Source of the DNA: Demequina oxidasica
Lineage (GTDB): Bacteria; Actinomycetota; Actinomycetes; Actinomycetales; Demequinaceae
Reading direction: 5' to 3'
Length of the DNA: 64,000 nucleotides
Assembly: GCF_000975115.1 (NCBI RefSeq)
Contig: NZ_BBRE01000002.1
Coordinates: 310,001-374,000, forward strand
The notes beneath the pieces were generated by a model. It was not told the origin of the DNA. It worked only from the letters and a program-made list of their open reading frames with translations, and did not search any database. Positions 42,794 through 52,115 of the stretch are shown one piece after another (position 1 is the first letter of the stretch; each line of letters starts with the position of its first letter). Both the position numbers and the translations under genes were made by a program.

Positions 42794-43267
42794 ATGACGC
42801 TCGTGCGTGCCGCGACGTCGAGCGACGCTGCGGAGATCGTCCACCTCGGAGCCCTGATGTACAAGGCGGTCGGTGCCGCGCCCACCCCCATGTGGGCCGT
42901 TGACTCGACCAAACTTGTGGCCGAGCGTATTGGGGGCGACCTCATCGGCATGGTGATCGACGCTCCGGAGGGTGGCCTCGCGTGCTGTGGGCTCGTCAAT
43001 GTCGCGCCGCGACTGCCGCGTCCGGGCATGCTTGCGCACCACATGGGTTATGTGCAGTGGGTCTCGACGTCCGCACAGCACCAGTACAAGGGCTATGCGC
43101 GCGCCGTCATGGATGCACTGCTTGAGGAGACAGACAAGCGCGGCATCGAGGTGGTCGAACTGCATGCCAGCCCGCAGGGTCGCCGGATGTACGAGGACCT
43201 GGGTTTCTTCGTCAAGGACGACAACATCGCGATGACCCAGTTGCGCAAGCGTAAGGGCCCTCAGTAG
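42794..43267 (+). CDS. GNAT-family N-acetyltransferase
   Basis: A 157-residue acetyl-CoA-dependent acyltransferase. The fold is recognisable from VRAATSSDAAEIVHL at the N-terminus, the strand 4/acetyl-CoA loop GYVQWVSTSAQHQYKGYARAVM (the Q/R-x-x-G-x-G/A signature reads QYKGYA) and the closing HASPQGRRMYEDLGFF. The acceptor is unknown. The ATG follows the stop of the small membrane protein by 1 nt. Confidence 0.85.
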   Translation: MTLVRAATSSDAAEIVHLGALMYKAVGAAPTPMWAVDSTKLVAERIGGDLIGMVIDAPEGGLACCGLVNVAPRLPRPGMLAHHMGYVQWVSTSAQHQYKGYARAVMDALLEETDKRGIEVVELHASPQGRRMYEDLGFFVKDDNIAMTQLRKRKGPQ

Positions 43268-43322
43268 CGAGTCACAGCGGCCCAGTGCGGCGCGGCATGA
43301 AGGCGATGTCGCCCGTACAAAC

Positions 43323-43328
43323 TACGCT
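43323..43328 (+). promoter_or_regulatory. -10 box for leaderless parE
   Basis: TACGCT ends 7 nt before the GTG at 43336, with no Shine-Dalgarno. Confidence 0.5.
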
Positions 43329-43335
43329 GTAGTCC

Positions 43336-45435
43336 GTGGCTCAATCAGACTATTCAGCGCGTCATCTTTCCGTTCTCGAGGGACTCGAGGCGGTCCGCAA
43401 GCGTCCCGGCATGTACATCGGCACCACCGACTCGCGTGGGCTCATGCACTGCCTTTGGGAAATCATCGACAACTCTGTCGACGAGGCGCTCGGCGGCTTC
43501 GGCAATGAGATCGAGATCATCCTTCACCCGGATGACTCGGTGGAAGTGCGCGATAACGGGCGCGGCATTCCCGTCGACATCGAACCCAAGACCGGGCTAA
43601 CCGGTCTCGAGGTCGTGATGACCAAGCTGCACGCGGGGGGAAAGTTTGGCGGTGGCTCGTACGCCGCGTCCGGTGGTCTGCACGGTGTGGGAGCCTCGGT
43701 CGTGAATGCGCTCAGCGAGCGCCTGGACGTGTGGGTGGACCGTGGGGGCAAGACGCACCACATGGGCTTCCGCCGCGGCGAGCCTGGCTACTTTCAGGAT
43801 CCCGCTAGCGGTCCTACCCCCGATGCTGACTTCGAGCCGTTTGTTACGGGTTCCGAACTGCAAACCACGGGCAAAGTCGCCAAGGCAAAGACCGGGACTC
43901 GCATTCGTTACTGGTCTGACCGTCAAATTTTCAACAAGTCCGCGAGTTTCACTTACGAGGACCTCATTGTGCGAGCACGCCAAACGGCGTTCCTGGTCCC
44001 AGGGCTCACGCTCAGCGTGCGCGATCAGCGCAATCCCCTCGAGCCCAACGAGGAGAGCTTTCGCTACGAAGGTGGCCCGCGCGACTTTGTCGACTTCATC
44101 GCGCACGATGCCCCGGTCACCGACACCTGGGAGCTCACCGGAACCGGCACCTACGTGGAAACCGTGCCAGTCCTCAAGGCCAACGGACAGCTGATCTCCG
44201 AGGAGGTGCAACGCGACTGCCAGGTGGACGTCGCATTGCGATGGGGAAACGGCTATGAGACCGAGGTACGTTCCTTTGTCAACATCATCGCGACGCCCAA
44301 GGGCGGCACGCACCAGGCAGGCTTCGACGCCGGCCTCACCAAGGTACTTCGTTCCGCCATCTCCACCAACGCTCGTCGCCTCAAGCTGACTGGCAAGGAT
44401 GGCGCGGAGAAGATCGAGAAGGACGACATCATGGCCGGTTTAACGGCAGTGGTGACCGTTCGGATCGCTGAACCTCAGTTCGAGGGTCAGACCAAGGAGG
44501 TCCTGGGTACGGGCCCCGTGCGGGGCATCGTTGCCAAGGTCGTGGAGAAGGAGTTGCACGCGCTGCTCACGTCTCCCAAGCGCGACCTCAAGACTCAATC
44601 GACGAACGTGATGGAAAAGATCATCTCCGAGATGCGTGCCCGCGTCGCCGCGCGTAAGCAGAAGGAGATATCACGCCGCAAGAACGCGCTCGAGACCTCA
44701 TCGCTGCCCTCCAAGCTCGCGGACTGCCGCAGTAACGACGTGGAGACCAGCGAATTGTTCATCGTCGAGGGGGACTCCGCACTCGGCACGGCCAAGCTCG
44801 CGCGCCAGTCCGACTTCCAGGCGCTATTGCCCATCCGCGGCAAGATCCTCAACGTGCAGAAGGCTTCCGTCACCGACATGCTGCACAACGCTGAGTGTGC
44901 GTCGATCATCCAGGTCATTGGCGCTGGTTCGGGACGCACGTTCGACATCCCGGCGGCTCGCTACGGCAAGATCATCCTCATGACGGACGCCGACGTGGAC
45001 GGTGCGCACATTCGGACGTTGCTGCTGACACTGTTCTTCCGCTACATGCGCCCCATGGTGGACGCCGGCCGCGTGTACGCCGCCGTGCCGCCGCTGCACC
45101 GCATTGAGGTCATGGGTAGCGCGCGGCGCGAGAAGGAGTACATCTACACGTATTCGGAGAAAGAACTCGTTGAGACTTTGAGCGATCTGCGCCGCAAGGG
45201 TCGCAAATTCAAGGAAGACATTCAGCGATACAAGGGTCTGGGTGAGATGGATGCGGACCAGCTGGCCGAGACCACTATGGACCCCCAGCACCGCATGCTG
45301 CGCAAGATCACGGCGCATGATGCTGAGGGCGCAGAACGGGTATTTGAGTTGCTCATGGGCAACGACGTCGCGCCTCGTAAGGACTTCATTGTTGCTGGGG
45401 CCGCGAACCTAGATACCAACCGCATCGACATGTAG
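43336..45435 (+). CDS. parE: DNA topoisomerase IV subunit B
   Basis: The ATPase subunit of a type IIA topoisomerase that decatenates sister chromosomes, 699 residues. The GHKL ATPase has NSVDEALGG, DNGRGIPVD and GGLHGVGASVVNALS. The TOPRIM domain has EGDSALGTAKLARQ, PIRGKILNVQKAS and the metal-binding DADVDGAH. I assign ParE rather than GyrB because it lies between sigA and parC, as in Streptomyces, rather than beside dnaA/recF, and because PIRGKILNVQKAS resembles ParE. The partner A subunit lies 3.5 kb downstream on the other strand. The GTG start is leaderless. Confidence 0.88.
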   Translation: MAQSDYSARHLSVLEGLEAVRKRPGMYIGTTDSRGLMHCLWEIIDNSVDEALGGFGNEIEIILHPDDSVEVRDNGRGIPVDIEPKTGLTGLEVVMTKLHAGGKFGGGSYAASGGLHGVGASVVNALSERLDVWVDRGGKTHHMGFRRGEPGYFQDPASGPTPDADFEPFVTGSELQTTGKVAKAKTGTRIRYWSDRQIFNKSASFTYEDLIVRARQTAFLVPGLTLSVRDQRNPLEPNEESFRYEGGPRDFVDFIAHDAPVTDTWELTGTGTYVETVPVLKANGQLISEEVQRDCQVDVALRWGNGYETEVRSFVNIIATPKGGTHQAGFDAGLTKVLRSAISTNARRLKLTGKDGAEKIEKDDIMAGLTAVVTVRIAEPQFEGQTKEVLGTGPVRGIVAKVVEKELHALLTSPKRDLKTQSTNVMEKIISEMRARVAARKQKEISRRKNALETSSLPSKLADCRSNDVETSELFIVEGDSALGTAKLARQSDFQALLPIRGKILNVQKASVTDMLHNAECASIIQVIGAGSGRTFDIPAARYGKIILMTDADVDGAHIRTLLLTLFFRYMRPMVDAGRVYAAVPPLHRIEVMGSARREKEYIYTYSEKELVETLSDLRRKGRKFKEDIQRYKGLGEMDADQLAETTMDPQHRMLRKITAHDAEGAERVFELLMGNDVAPRKDFIVAGAANLDTNRIDM

Positions 45436-45582
45436 TCCACAGTTCGACCAATCCAAACGTCTCTTCCGGGCGAACTCCTGGTGGAACCGCTTCACGGTGA
45501 ATGCAGATCGCATTCGCGGGGAAGCAGTTCCGTGGCAGGACCGACAACGGTCATCCACCAGTAGTGCAACGGAAAGGCAATC

Positions 45583-46356
45583 ATGAAGATTCTCCGCACC
45601 TCAATGCTCCTCGCCGCCACCGGTCTGCTCGTTGCAGGCCCGGCTTCGATGGCGATGGCAGCTGACGGAACATACGATGGCAGCATGTCCGAACTGAACG
45701 GCTCGGGCGCCTCCGGAACCGCGCAAGTCAAGGTTGAAGGCACGGAAGTGACCGTCAACATCTCGGGCACTGGCTTTACACCCAATGCCCCCCACGCCCA
45801 GCACCTCCACGGTGACGTGTCGGGTAAGGATTTTGTGTGCCCGACTGACGCCGACGTGAAGGAGCTAGACAAGGACGGCGACGGGCTGCTGAACACGCTC
45901 GAGGCAGCACCGCTCTACGGCGGCGTGCTTATCGCGCTGACCACGGAAGGCGACACCACCCCCGACTCGGCTCTTGCCGTGGATAGGTTCCCCACGGCGG
46001 ATGCCGACGGCAACCTTGAGTACAACCGCACCTTTACGGTGACTCAAGATGTCGCGGACCAGATGGCCAACCTGCACATCGTTGACCACGGCATCGACCT
46101 CGATGGCTCGGGTACCTACGACGGTGACGTCAAGAGCTCGCTGTCCGAGGATCTTCCGCTCGAGGCAACCATCCCGGCCGCTTGTGGCGCACTCGGCGAC
46201 GCACAGACCGAGGCTATGCCTGCCGGCGGTGTCGAGACCGGAAACGCCATGGGTGACACCTCGACGGCAGTGATCTACGGATCGGTCGCTCTCGCTTCGC
46301 TCGCGGCAGCCGGAGGACTTGTCCTCACCAACCGTCGCCGCGCGGCCACCAAGTAG
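45583..46356 (+). CDS. Secreted CHRD-like protein with EF-hand loop and C-terminal anchor
   Basis: A 257-residue exported protein. A signal peptide ends near residue 27 (SMAMA). The beta-rich domain has a His/Cys block HAQHLHG..FVCP (71-86), as in CHRD-related surface proteins, which might bind metal. DKDGDGLLNTLE (96-107) is a perfect 12-residue EF-hand loop, and DLDGSGTYDG (about 175-184) is a second acidic loop. A C-terminal helix ending TNRRRAATK, preceded by GVETG, looks like a surface-anchoring signal with a degenerate sorting motif. The sortase gene lies 117 bp downstream. The function is unknown; it is a probable cell-surface protein and sortase substrate. Confidence 0.65.
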   Translation: MKILRTSMLLAATGLLVAGPASMAMAADGTYDGSMSELNGSGASGTAQVKVEGTEVTVNISGTGFTPNAPHAQHLHGDVSGKDFVCPTDADVKELDKDGDGLLNTLEAAPLYGGVLIALTTEGDTTPDSALAVDRFPTADADGNLEYNRTFTVTQDVADQMANLHIVDHGIDLDGSGTYDGDVKSSLSEDLPLEATIPAACGALGDAQTEAMPAGGVETGNAMGDTSTAVIYGSVALASLAAAGGLVLTNRRRAATK

Positions 46357-46402
46357 CACCAGCGCAACGGGGAGGGCCACTCGTCTTCCTACACGCTCGC
46401 TA

Positions 46403-46440
46403 GCGCAGGGCCGGGCCGAGAAGTCGGTCCGGCCCTGCGC
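46403..46440 (+). terminator. Hairpin between CHRD-like gene and sortase gene
   Basis: A 17-bp stem: 12 bp outer (46403-46414 with 46429-46440), one G-U pair and an inner CCGA/TCGG, with loop GAAG. There is no U tract. It probably limits read-through into the sortase gene. Confidence 0.7.
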
Positions 46441-46473
46441 CAGTCTCACCACCAAGGAAGCGAGGCAGCACTC

Positions 46474-47217
46474 ATGTCGAACACGAACGCCACTCCCATC
46501 AAGAACCACCTCCTGCAGAACGGTCGCACGTGGTGGATAGTCGCCGCATTCGTGGTGGTCGCACTAGTGTTCGGGCTTCTCGCGTGGAACTCCATGCGCC
46601 CCGTGGTGCCCGCATCGCTGGCGCAGGCAAGCTCTCAACCGACGCCCCCTACAAGCCAACCTGCCAGCACCCCATCAACGAGCGCTTCGGACCCTGCGTC
46701 AGCTACTTCACCAACGGCGACGCCCGTGCCTGTCGACCTCACCGGACGTGTCGAGCCCGCGATGACGCGGCCTCCTCAAGCACAGCCAGCAGAATTGACA
46801 GTGTCCTCAGTAGGAATCTCCACTGACCTGGAAACGCTGGGCCTGCTGGACGACGGTTCGTTGGCTACGCCGGTCGACACCGACCTAGCGGGTTGGTACA
46901 ACGGCGGCCCCAAGCCAGGTGCAGTTGGTCCAGCGGTCATTGCAGGGCACGTCAGTTACGGAGGCGGCCCGTCGGTGTTCTTTCACCTGAGCGAGATCGT
47001 CGCAGGCGACAAGATCACCGTCACCCAAGAGGATGGGTCCGAAGTGAACTTTCGGGTGACGCGCGTCGAGCAGCATGCCAAGGATGACTTCCCAACACTT
47101 GAGGTCTACGGCAACACCGCCACACCAGAGTTGCGCTTGATCACGTGTGGTGGAGACGTCAACGAGTCGTCGGGCCACTTCTACGACAATGTGATCGTGT
47201 TCGCTCAGATGGAATAG
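46474..47217 (+). CDS. Class F-like sortase, catalytic Arg not evident
   Basis: A 247-residue membrane-anchored sortase-fold protein. It has an N-terminal helix (about 19-40), a Pro/Ser/Thr-rich spacer (50-100) and the catalytic domain (105-247). The substrate-site GWYNGGPKPGAVGPAVIAGHVS contains catalytic H159, and RLITCGG carries C225; both segments match the actinobacterial class F/D-like group. The C-terminal segment that often reads HYRDNVIV is HFYDNVIV, with Y237 at the position where I expect the catalytic Arg. Another Arg may substitute. Probable substrates in the window are the adjacent CHRD-like protein and the xylanase. Confidence 0.8.
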   Translation: MSNTNATPIKNHLLQNGRTWWIVAAFVVVALVFGLLAWNSMRPVVPASLAQASSQPTPPTSQPASTPSTSASDPASATSPTATPVPVDLTGRVEPAMTRPPQAQPAELTVSSVGISTDLETLGLLDDGSLATPVDTDLAGWYNGGPKPGAVGPAVIAGHVSYGGGPSVFFHLSEIVAGDKITVTQEDGSEVNFRVTRVEQHAKDDFPTLEVYGNTATPELRLITCGGDVNESSGHFYDNVIVFAQME

Positions 47218-47253
47218 CGGCAATGTTGCCGTGTGGTGCGACACAATGGGGGA

Positions 47254-48597
47254 GTGAGCGAACCAGGCGATGTCCCCAATGAAGAATCAGTCCGTCCGGT
47301 GAGCGCTGATGAGGAGGCCATGGAGCCAGTCCAGCTCATCGAGCAGTCAGGTGCAATCATGCGTACCGGCAGGCTCATGCTTGGGGCTGGCACCGCGAGC
47401 TATAGGGTCGCGCAGGCGATGCACGCCGTAGCACGTTCGTTGGGCGTGGATGCCCACAGTGCGCAGGTATCCCTCACTGACATCACCGCGACCTCCCGGC
47501 GCGGCCGCATCTTCCGCACCGAGATCGTCACCAACAGTGTCTTTTCCGTCAACACGGACCGCATTGTGGCACTTGACCGGATGCGCAGGACGATGCCGGA
47601 GCACACCACCCCGGAGGAAGTACACCGGACGCTAGATCAGATTGAGGCGAAGCGTCCGCGCTACCCACCGTTCGCCAACGCAGCCTTTGCAGGCGCAGCC
47701 TGTGGCGGCTTTGCCCTACTGAACCACGCTCTTTTACTCGAGATCGTCGCCGTGTTTCTTGCCGCCGGGGTCGGACAGTACGTGCGTCGACTCTTGATGA
47801 TCCGCCACTTCAACATCTTTGGTGTGACGATGGTCGCCGCGGCCGTCGCGACAAGCATTTACATGGCGGGCATGGCGATCCTCAACGTGACGGGAGTGCA
47901 GGTTGCGACACATGCGGCGGGCTATATCTCTGCAGTCCTGTTTCTTTTGCCGGGATTCGCACTCATTACGGGCGCCCTCGACATGGCGAAGATGGACATC
48001 ACCGCGGGGCTATCTCGGGTGGCGTTTGGCACCATGATCACGCTGGGCGCAACGGTGAGCGTCTTTGCTGTCTCGCTGCTCGGAACGCTACAGATTAGCG
48101 AGCGGGCGGTGAATGAGTTGCCAGTCGCGGCAGATATCGGAATGTGGGCCGGTGGTACAGCGGTAGGTGTCTTGGGGTTTGCTCTCATGTTCAATAGCCC
48201 CTGGCGGTTGGCATTCTCAGCCGCTGCGATTGGCATGGTCGCCAATGCCGGCCGCATGTATGCGATTGATCAGGGCATCGCCATTCAGACGGCAACGGCG
48301 GTCGCATGCATTGTGGTGGGCGTTCTAGCCGCCTTTGCGGCCCGTGGCGGGCGCTATCCGGTGATTACGCTCTCAGTCCCCGCCGTGCTCGTCATGGTGC
48401 CAGGAGTGACCGCCCACGAGGCAGTGGTAAGCCTCAATCGCGGAGACTACGCGACCTCAGTGGCTGGAATATTGTTGGTGAGCCTTGTCGTTCTTTCAAT
48501 CATGGTGGGATTAGTCGTAGCCAAGTTGCTCACCGACCCCGAATGGGCATTTTCTAGAACGGAGCAGTCATGGCATCGCATCGATACCGCGAGATAG
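47254..48597 (+). CDS. ThrE-type threonine/serine exporter family protein
   Basis: A 447-residue membrane protein with the two-part ThrE layout in one chain: an N-terminal soluble DUF1212 region (about 30-150, with MLGAGTASYRVAQAMHAVARSLG) and about ten transmembrane helices (150-430), including GALDMAKMDITAGLSR. Export of threonine or serine is the family precedent; the actual substrate is not proven. The GTG at 47254 has CACAAT 6 nt upstream and no usable ribosome binding site. It overlaps the next small gene by 28 bp. Confidence 0.85.
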   Translation: MSEPGDVPNEESVRPVSADEEAMEPVQLIEQSGAIMRTGRLMLGAGTASYRVAQAMHAVARSLGVDAHSAQVSLTDITATSRRGRIFRTEIVTNSVFSVNTDRIVALDRMRRTMPEHTTPEEVHRTLDQIEAKRPRYPPFANAAFAGAACGGFALLNHALLLEIVAVFLAAGVGQYVRRLLMIRHFNIFGVTMVAAAVATSIYMAGMAILNVTGVQVATHAAGYISAVLFLLPGFALITGALDMAKMDITAGLSRVAFGTMITLGATVSVFAVSLLGTLQISERAVNELPVAADIGMWAGGTAVGVLGFALMFNSPWRLAFSAAAIGMVANAGRMYAIDQGIAIQTATAVACIVVGVLAAFAARGGRYPVITLSVPAVLVMVPGVTAHEAVVSLNRGDYATSVAGILLVSLVVLSIMVGLVVAKLLTDPEWAFSRTEQSWHRIDTAR

Positions 48598-48929
48598 ACC
48601 CCAGCCTTCCCGACGTTGGCAAGAGTTCGGGTGGACCGAAGGAGATGTCTCTCGACGATGCTCGAGTGATCATGGCCGCGACTGACCTTTTGGCGTTGGG
48701 GCTCATGCATGGGTACCTGCGTTCCTATGCTGCGACCGCAGGTGCGATTATGTTCGCGCCTGCCATCGCGGCGATCGCGTTGATCCTTGGCTGGACCGGC
48801 GTTGCAATCGTCTTCTTCGCGCTGTTCGGCATGGCAGCGTGGGTCGTCATGGAGGCCCGGCGCCGTGCGCGCAAATGGGAGTCCGTAGTCTTCACACGCA
48901 TCGCGCAGTTGACCACCGCTCAATCTTGA
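48570..48929 (+). CDS. Small two-helix membrane protein
   Basis: A 119-residue protein with a hydrophilic N-terminus and a hydrophobic hairpin (about 55-95: AAIALILGWTGVAIVFFALFGMAAWVV) followed by a basic RRRARKWESVV. I do not recognise the family. The ATG is preceded by GGAG at a normal distance and lies inside the last 28 bp of the ThrE-like gene, suggesting coupled expression. It ends 17 bp from the convergent parC. Confidence 0.55.
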   Translation: MASHRYREIDPSLPDVGKSSGGPKEMSLDDARVIMAATDLLALGLMHGYLRSYAATAGAIMFAPAIAAIALILGWTGVAIVFFALFGMAAWVVMEARRRARKWESVVFTRIAQLTTAQS

Positions 48930-48946
48930 GGCGACGAAGGCCAGGT

Positions 48947-51406
48947 TCAGCCGATGCCGTGAACCGGCGCGCTAATCCGGGTACCGGATCCATCGCGACG
49001 CCCAAACTCCTCGGGTAGGTCGATCGACTGGCCAGCGCCGGAACTCGCGCGAGCGGGGCCCGTTCCTACCCAGGCGGACAGCAACGCGTCCTCGCCGCGG
49101 ACAAAGCGGTGCGCACGCACCCCGCCGGTGGCCCGTCCCTTAGAGGGGTACTCGGCAAACGGAGTGACCTTGGCCGTGCCAGGGGTGGTTCCAGGGAGGG
49201 CGGTGGATGGCCCGGCGATAGTAACGACCACTGGCGCCGTCGGATCGTCACCCTGGGCGGCATCGGCGGTAACGACCCCAAAGTAAGTGACCTTGGCTCC
49301 TGCACTCAGCTTGATGCCGGCCACGCCACCACCGGCACGCCCCTGTGGACGCACGAGCGAGGCAGCGAAGTGCAGGAGTTGAGCGTCATCAGTCACGAAC
49401 ACGAGCGAGTCGGCATCGGCCGCGAGTACCGCGCCCACGACCGTGTCTCCCTCCTTAAGCGAGATGACCTCCCATGAATCCTTGTGGGGAGCATCCCCTG
49501 GGGCGACGCGTTTGACGACACCCTGCGCGGTGCCAAGCGTGAGCGGCCGGTCGCCGGTCAGCGGAACGATGGACAGCGGTTCCTCTCCACGCTCTAGGGT
49601 GACAAGTTCCGCGAGCGGTACCCCTCCGCCCAGCGAAGGTGGCTCGGACGACGGCGCGAGTGCGGGCACATCGAGCAACGACAGGCGGACGATGCGACCC
49701 AGTGTGGTCACGACGCCCACATCGGCACGTGCCGAGGCGGGAATCATGGCTCGAATCACGTCGTGCGAGCTGCGTCTTCCCTCGGTGGGGACGGGGGAGT
49801 CGTCTGCAGTGCGTGCCACGAGGCCGGTGACGGAGAGCAGCGCAAAGCATGCCGTGTCCTCGATCTCCATCGGGATGGCGGCGCTACGCGAAGAGGTGCC
49901 CGTACCGACTGCGCCGAGTGACGCCGGTGCGCCAGCATCGGCCAGCAGAATGGTCCGGCGCGGGGTGCCGTACTCGGCAGCGGCAACGTCCATCTCGGCG
50001 CCGACCACAGCGCGCAGGGTGGTGGGGGAGGACAGGATCTCCTCGAGCTCGGCGATCTCGGCGAGCAGCTTGGCCTTCTCCTCTTCCAATTCGAGTTTGG
50101 AGAACTTGGTCAAGCGGCGCAGGCGCAGTTCCAGAATGTACTCGGCCTGGATCTCCGACAGATCGAACGCCGTCATGAGGCGCGTGCGTGCCTCAGCGAC
50201 CTCCTCCGAGGACCGAATGATCTGAATGACGTCGTCGATGTCGAGGATCGCGACCAACAGGCCGTCGACAAGATGCAGGCGATCGAGTCGTGCCTGCAGG
50301 CGGTGCTTGGAGCGGCGCGTGACCACATTGATCCGGTGACCCACCCACACGGCAAGCATTTCCTTGAGGCCCATAGTGCGGGGCTCGCCGTCGACCAGTG
50401 CGACGTTGTTGATGGAGAAGGACTCCTCGAGCGGGGTATACCGGTACAGCTTCTCCAGCACTGCCTCGGGATTGAAGCCGTTCTTGATTTCGATTACCAG
50501 ACGTAGGCCGTGGTGGCGATCGGTGAGGTCTGTGACTGCGCTGATGCCGTCCAACTTCTTGTTGGAGACGCCATCCTTGATCTTCTCGATGACTTTCTCG
50601 GGGCCCACGAGGTACGGCAGCTCGGTGACGACGATTCCCTGGCGCTTGGCCGTGACCTTCTCGATCCGGGTGGTGGCGCGGGTCTTAAACGCACCCTTAC
50701 CGGTCTCGTAGGCCTGACGCACTCCCTCCAAGCCCACGATCTTGCCGCCGGACGGCAGGTCCGGGCCAGGCACAAAGCGCATCAGTTCGTCGAGGTCGGC
50801 CTTGGGGTTGGCGAGCAGGTGGCGCGCGGCGGCGATGACTTCGATCAGGTTGTGCGGGGCCATGTTCGTGGCCATACCCACGGCGATTCCCGATGCGCCG
50901 TTGACCAGCAAGTTGGGGATGGCTGCGGGCAGCACTTCAGGCTGCTGCAACTTGTTGTCGTAATTGGGGACAAAGTCGACAACGTCCTCACCCAGGTCCG
51001 CGGTGAGTGCCATTGAGGCCTTTGCCAGGCGTGCCTCGGTGTATCGAGCAGCAGCGGGGCCGTCGTCGAGTGAACCGAAGTTGCCGTGACCGTCAACGAG
51101 CGGCAGGCGCAAGGAAAAGTTCTGGGCCATGCGCACCAGGGCGTCGTAGATGGCCGAGTCGCCGTGGGGGTGGAGCTTTCCCATGACCTCGCCAACCACA
51201 CGCGCGGACTTCACATAACTGCGCTCGGGGCGCAGTCCCATGTCCTGCATCATGTAGACGATCCGTCGCTGCACGGGCTTGAGGCCGTCACGCGCATCGG
51301 GAAGCGCGCGCGAGTAGATCACCGAGTAGGCGTACTCCAGAAACGAAGCCTCCATCTCGGCGCTGACATCAATATCGACGATCTGCGAGTCCGACGCGTC
51401 GGTCAT
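48947..51406 (-). CDS. parC: DNA topoisomerase IV subunit A
   Basis: The cleavage/religation subunit of topoisomerase IV, 819 residues. The winged-helix/tower core is intact: [23 protein letters not shown] with S84 and D88 at the quinolone-sensitive positions (wild-type looking), and the active-site Y122 in [12 protein letters not shown]. The C-terminal beta-pinwheel (about 505-819) has only degenerate blade motifs such as [13 protein letters not shown] and no canonical gyrase QRRGGKG box, which supports ParC over GyrA. The ATG follows GAGGAG by 4 nt. parE lies 3.5 kb away on the opposite strand, so the two subunits are not in one operon. Confidence 0.88.
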   Translation of the reverse strand: MTDASDSQIVDIDVSAEMEASFLEYAYSVIYSRALPDARDGLKPVQRRIVYMMQDMGLRPERSYVKSARVVGEVMGKLHPHGDSAIYDALVRMAQNFSLRLPLVDGHGNFGSLDDGPAAARYTEARLAKASMALTADLGEDVVDFVPNYDNKLQQPEVLPAAIPNLLVNGASGIAVGMATNMAPHNLIEVIAAARHLLANPKADLDELMRFVPGPDLPSGGKIVGLEGVRQAYETGKGAFKTRATTRIEKVTAKRQGIVVTELPYLVGPEKVIEKIKDGVSNKKLDGISAVTDLTDRHHGLRLVIEIKNGFNPEAVLEKLYRYTPLEESFSINNVALVDGEPRTMGLKEMLAVWVGHRINVVTRRSKHRLQARLDRLHLVDGLLVAILDIDDVIQIIRSSEEVAEARTRLMTAFDLSEIQAEYILELRLRRLTKFSKLELEEEKAKLLAEIAELEEILSSPTTLRAVVGAEMDVAAAEYGTPRRTILLADAGAPASLGAVGTGTSSRSAAIPMEIEDTACFALLSVTGLVARTADDSPVPTEGRRSSHDVIRAMIPASARADVGVVTTLGRIVRLSLLDVPALAPSSEPPSLGGGVPLAELVTLERGEEPLSIVPLTGDRPLTLGTAQGVVKRVAPGDAPHKDSWEVISLKEGDTVVGAVLAADADSLVFVTDDAQLLHFAASLVRPQGRAGGGVAGIKLSAGAKVTYFGVVTADAAQGDDPTAPVVVTIAGPSTALPGTTPGTAKVTPFAEYPSKGRATGGVRAHRFVRGEDALLSAWVGTGPARASSGAGQSIDLPEEFGRRDGSGTRISAPVHGIG

Positions 51407-51548
51407 CTCACTCCTCAGGAACTGCTTGGGTCTAATGAACTGCACGTATTGTCTCGCGCCTGGGCGGGGTCGCGGTGCCGCCACGCGGCGAGCGAGCCTC
51501 ACTGCAGTGCAGTCCCCACGGCGAGTCGGAAGGTGGAACACTAGTGGC

Positions 51549-52115
51549 ATGTCTCAGACGCTTGACCAAGCAGTTGCCGTTGCCGGGTACTACCCAGCCC
51601 TCGCATCGTCCGTTCTCAAGAGTGCCATCGGTGCAGAATCCGTGCGAGCTCACTTTGTGCACGCGGAGACGACGTTTGACGACCGCGAGGTGCGTCGGCA
51701 CATGACGGTACTGGTCATCACCGACACGCGCCTGCTGCGCGTTCACATGGACGATGGCGCGGGGCACTCGGGCGAGGGCGCACACGAGGCGTCGGCGACA
51801 GTCGAAACCGCATTCCTGTCAAGGATCTCGAACATGGCGATGACACATGTGGTGCACCACCCGGAAAACTTCCGTGAGGGCGACGGCCCTTCAGAGTTGG
51901 TGCTCGCAGTGGGATGGGGCATCCACTCGCGCATCGAGCTCGAGCCCGCCACGTGTGGCGACGAGAACTGCGATGCCGACCATGGTTATACGGGCGGCAT
52001 CACAGGCGACGACACGTTGGTGCGCGTCAGCGCCATTGCAGACGGGGTCGACACGGTTCACGCACTCGAACGATTTGCCTCGACCCTTCAGCAGGCCATC
52101 GGGGCGCCTGCGTGA
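51549..52115 (+). CDS. DUF5998 family protein
   Basis: A 188-residue cytoplasmic protein that I recognise as the actinobacterial family downstream of parC; the function is unknown. Features are [44 protein letters not shown], and a [14 protein letters not shown] loop with two cysteines. It has no signal peptide or membrane helix. It overlaps the next gene by 4 nt (GTGA), so the two are coupled. Its ATG has no clear ribosome binding site. Confidence 0.8.
   Translation: MSQTLDQAVAVAGYYPALASSVLKSAIGAESVRAHFVHAETTFDDREVRRHMTVLVITDTRLLRVHMDDGAGHSGEGAHEASATVETAFLSRISNMAMTHVVHHPENFREGDGPSELVLAVGWGIHSRIELEPATCGDENCDADHGYTGGITGDDTLVRVSAIADGVDTVHALERFASTLQQAIGAPA

Noticed and set aside
43336..51406. 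Calling the type IIA topoisomerase genes gyrB and gyrA
   Set aside because: They sit next to sigA, on opposite strands, and the A subunit lacks the gyrase QRRGGKG box. The Streptomyces parE/parC location matches. A biochemical test would be needed for certainty.
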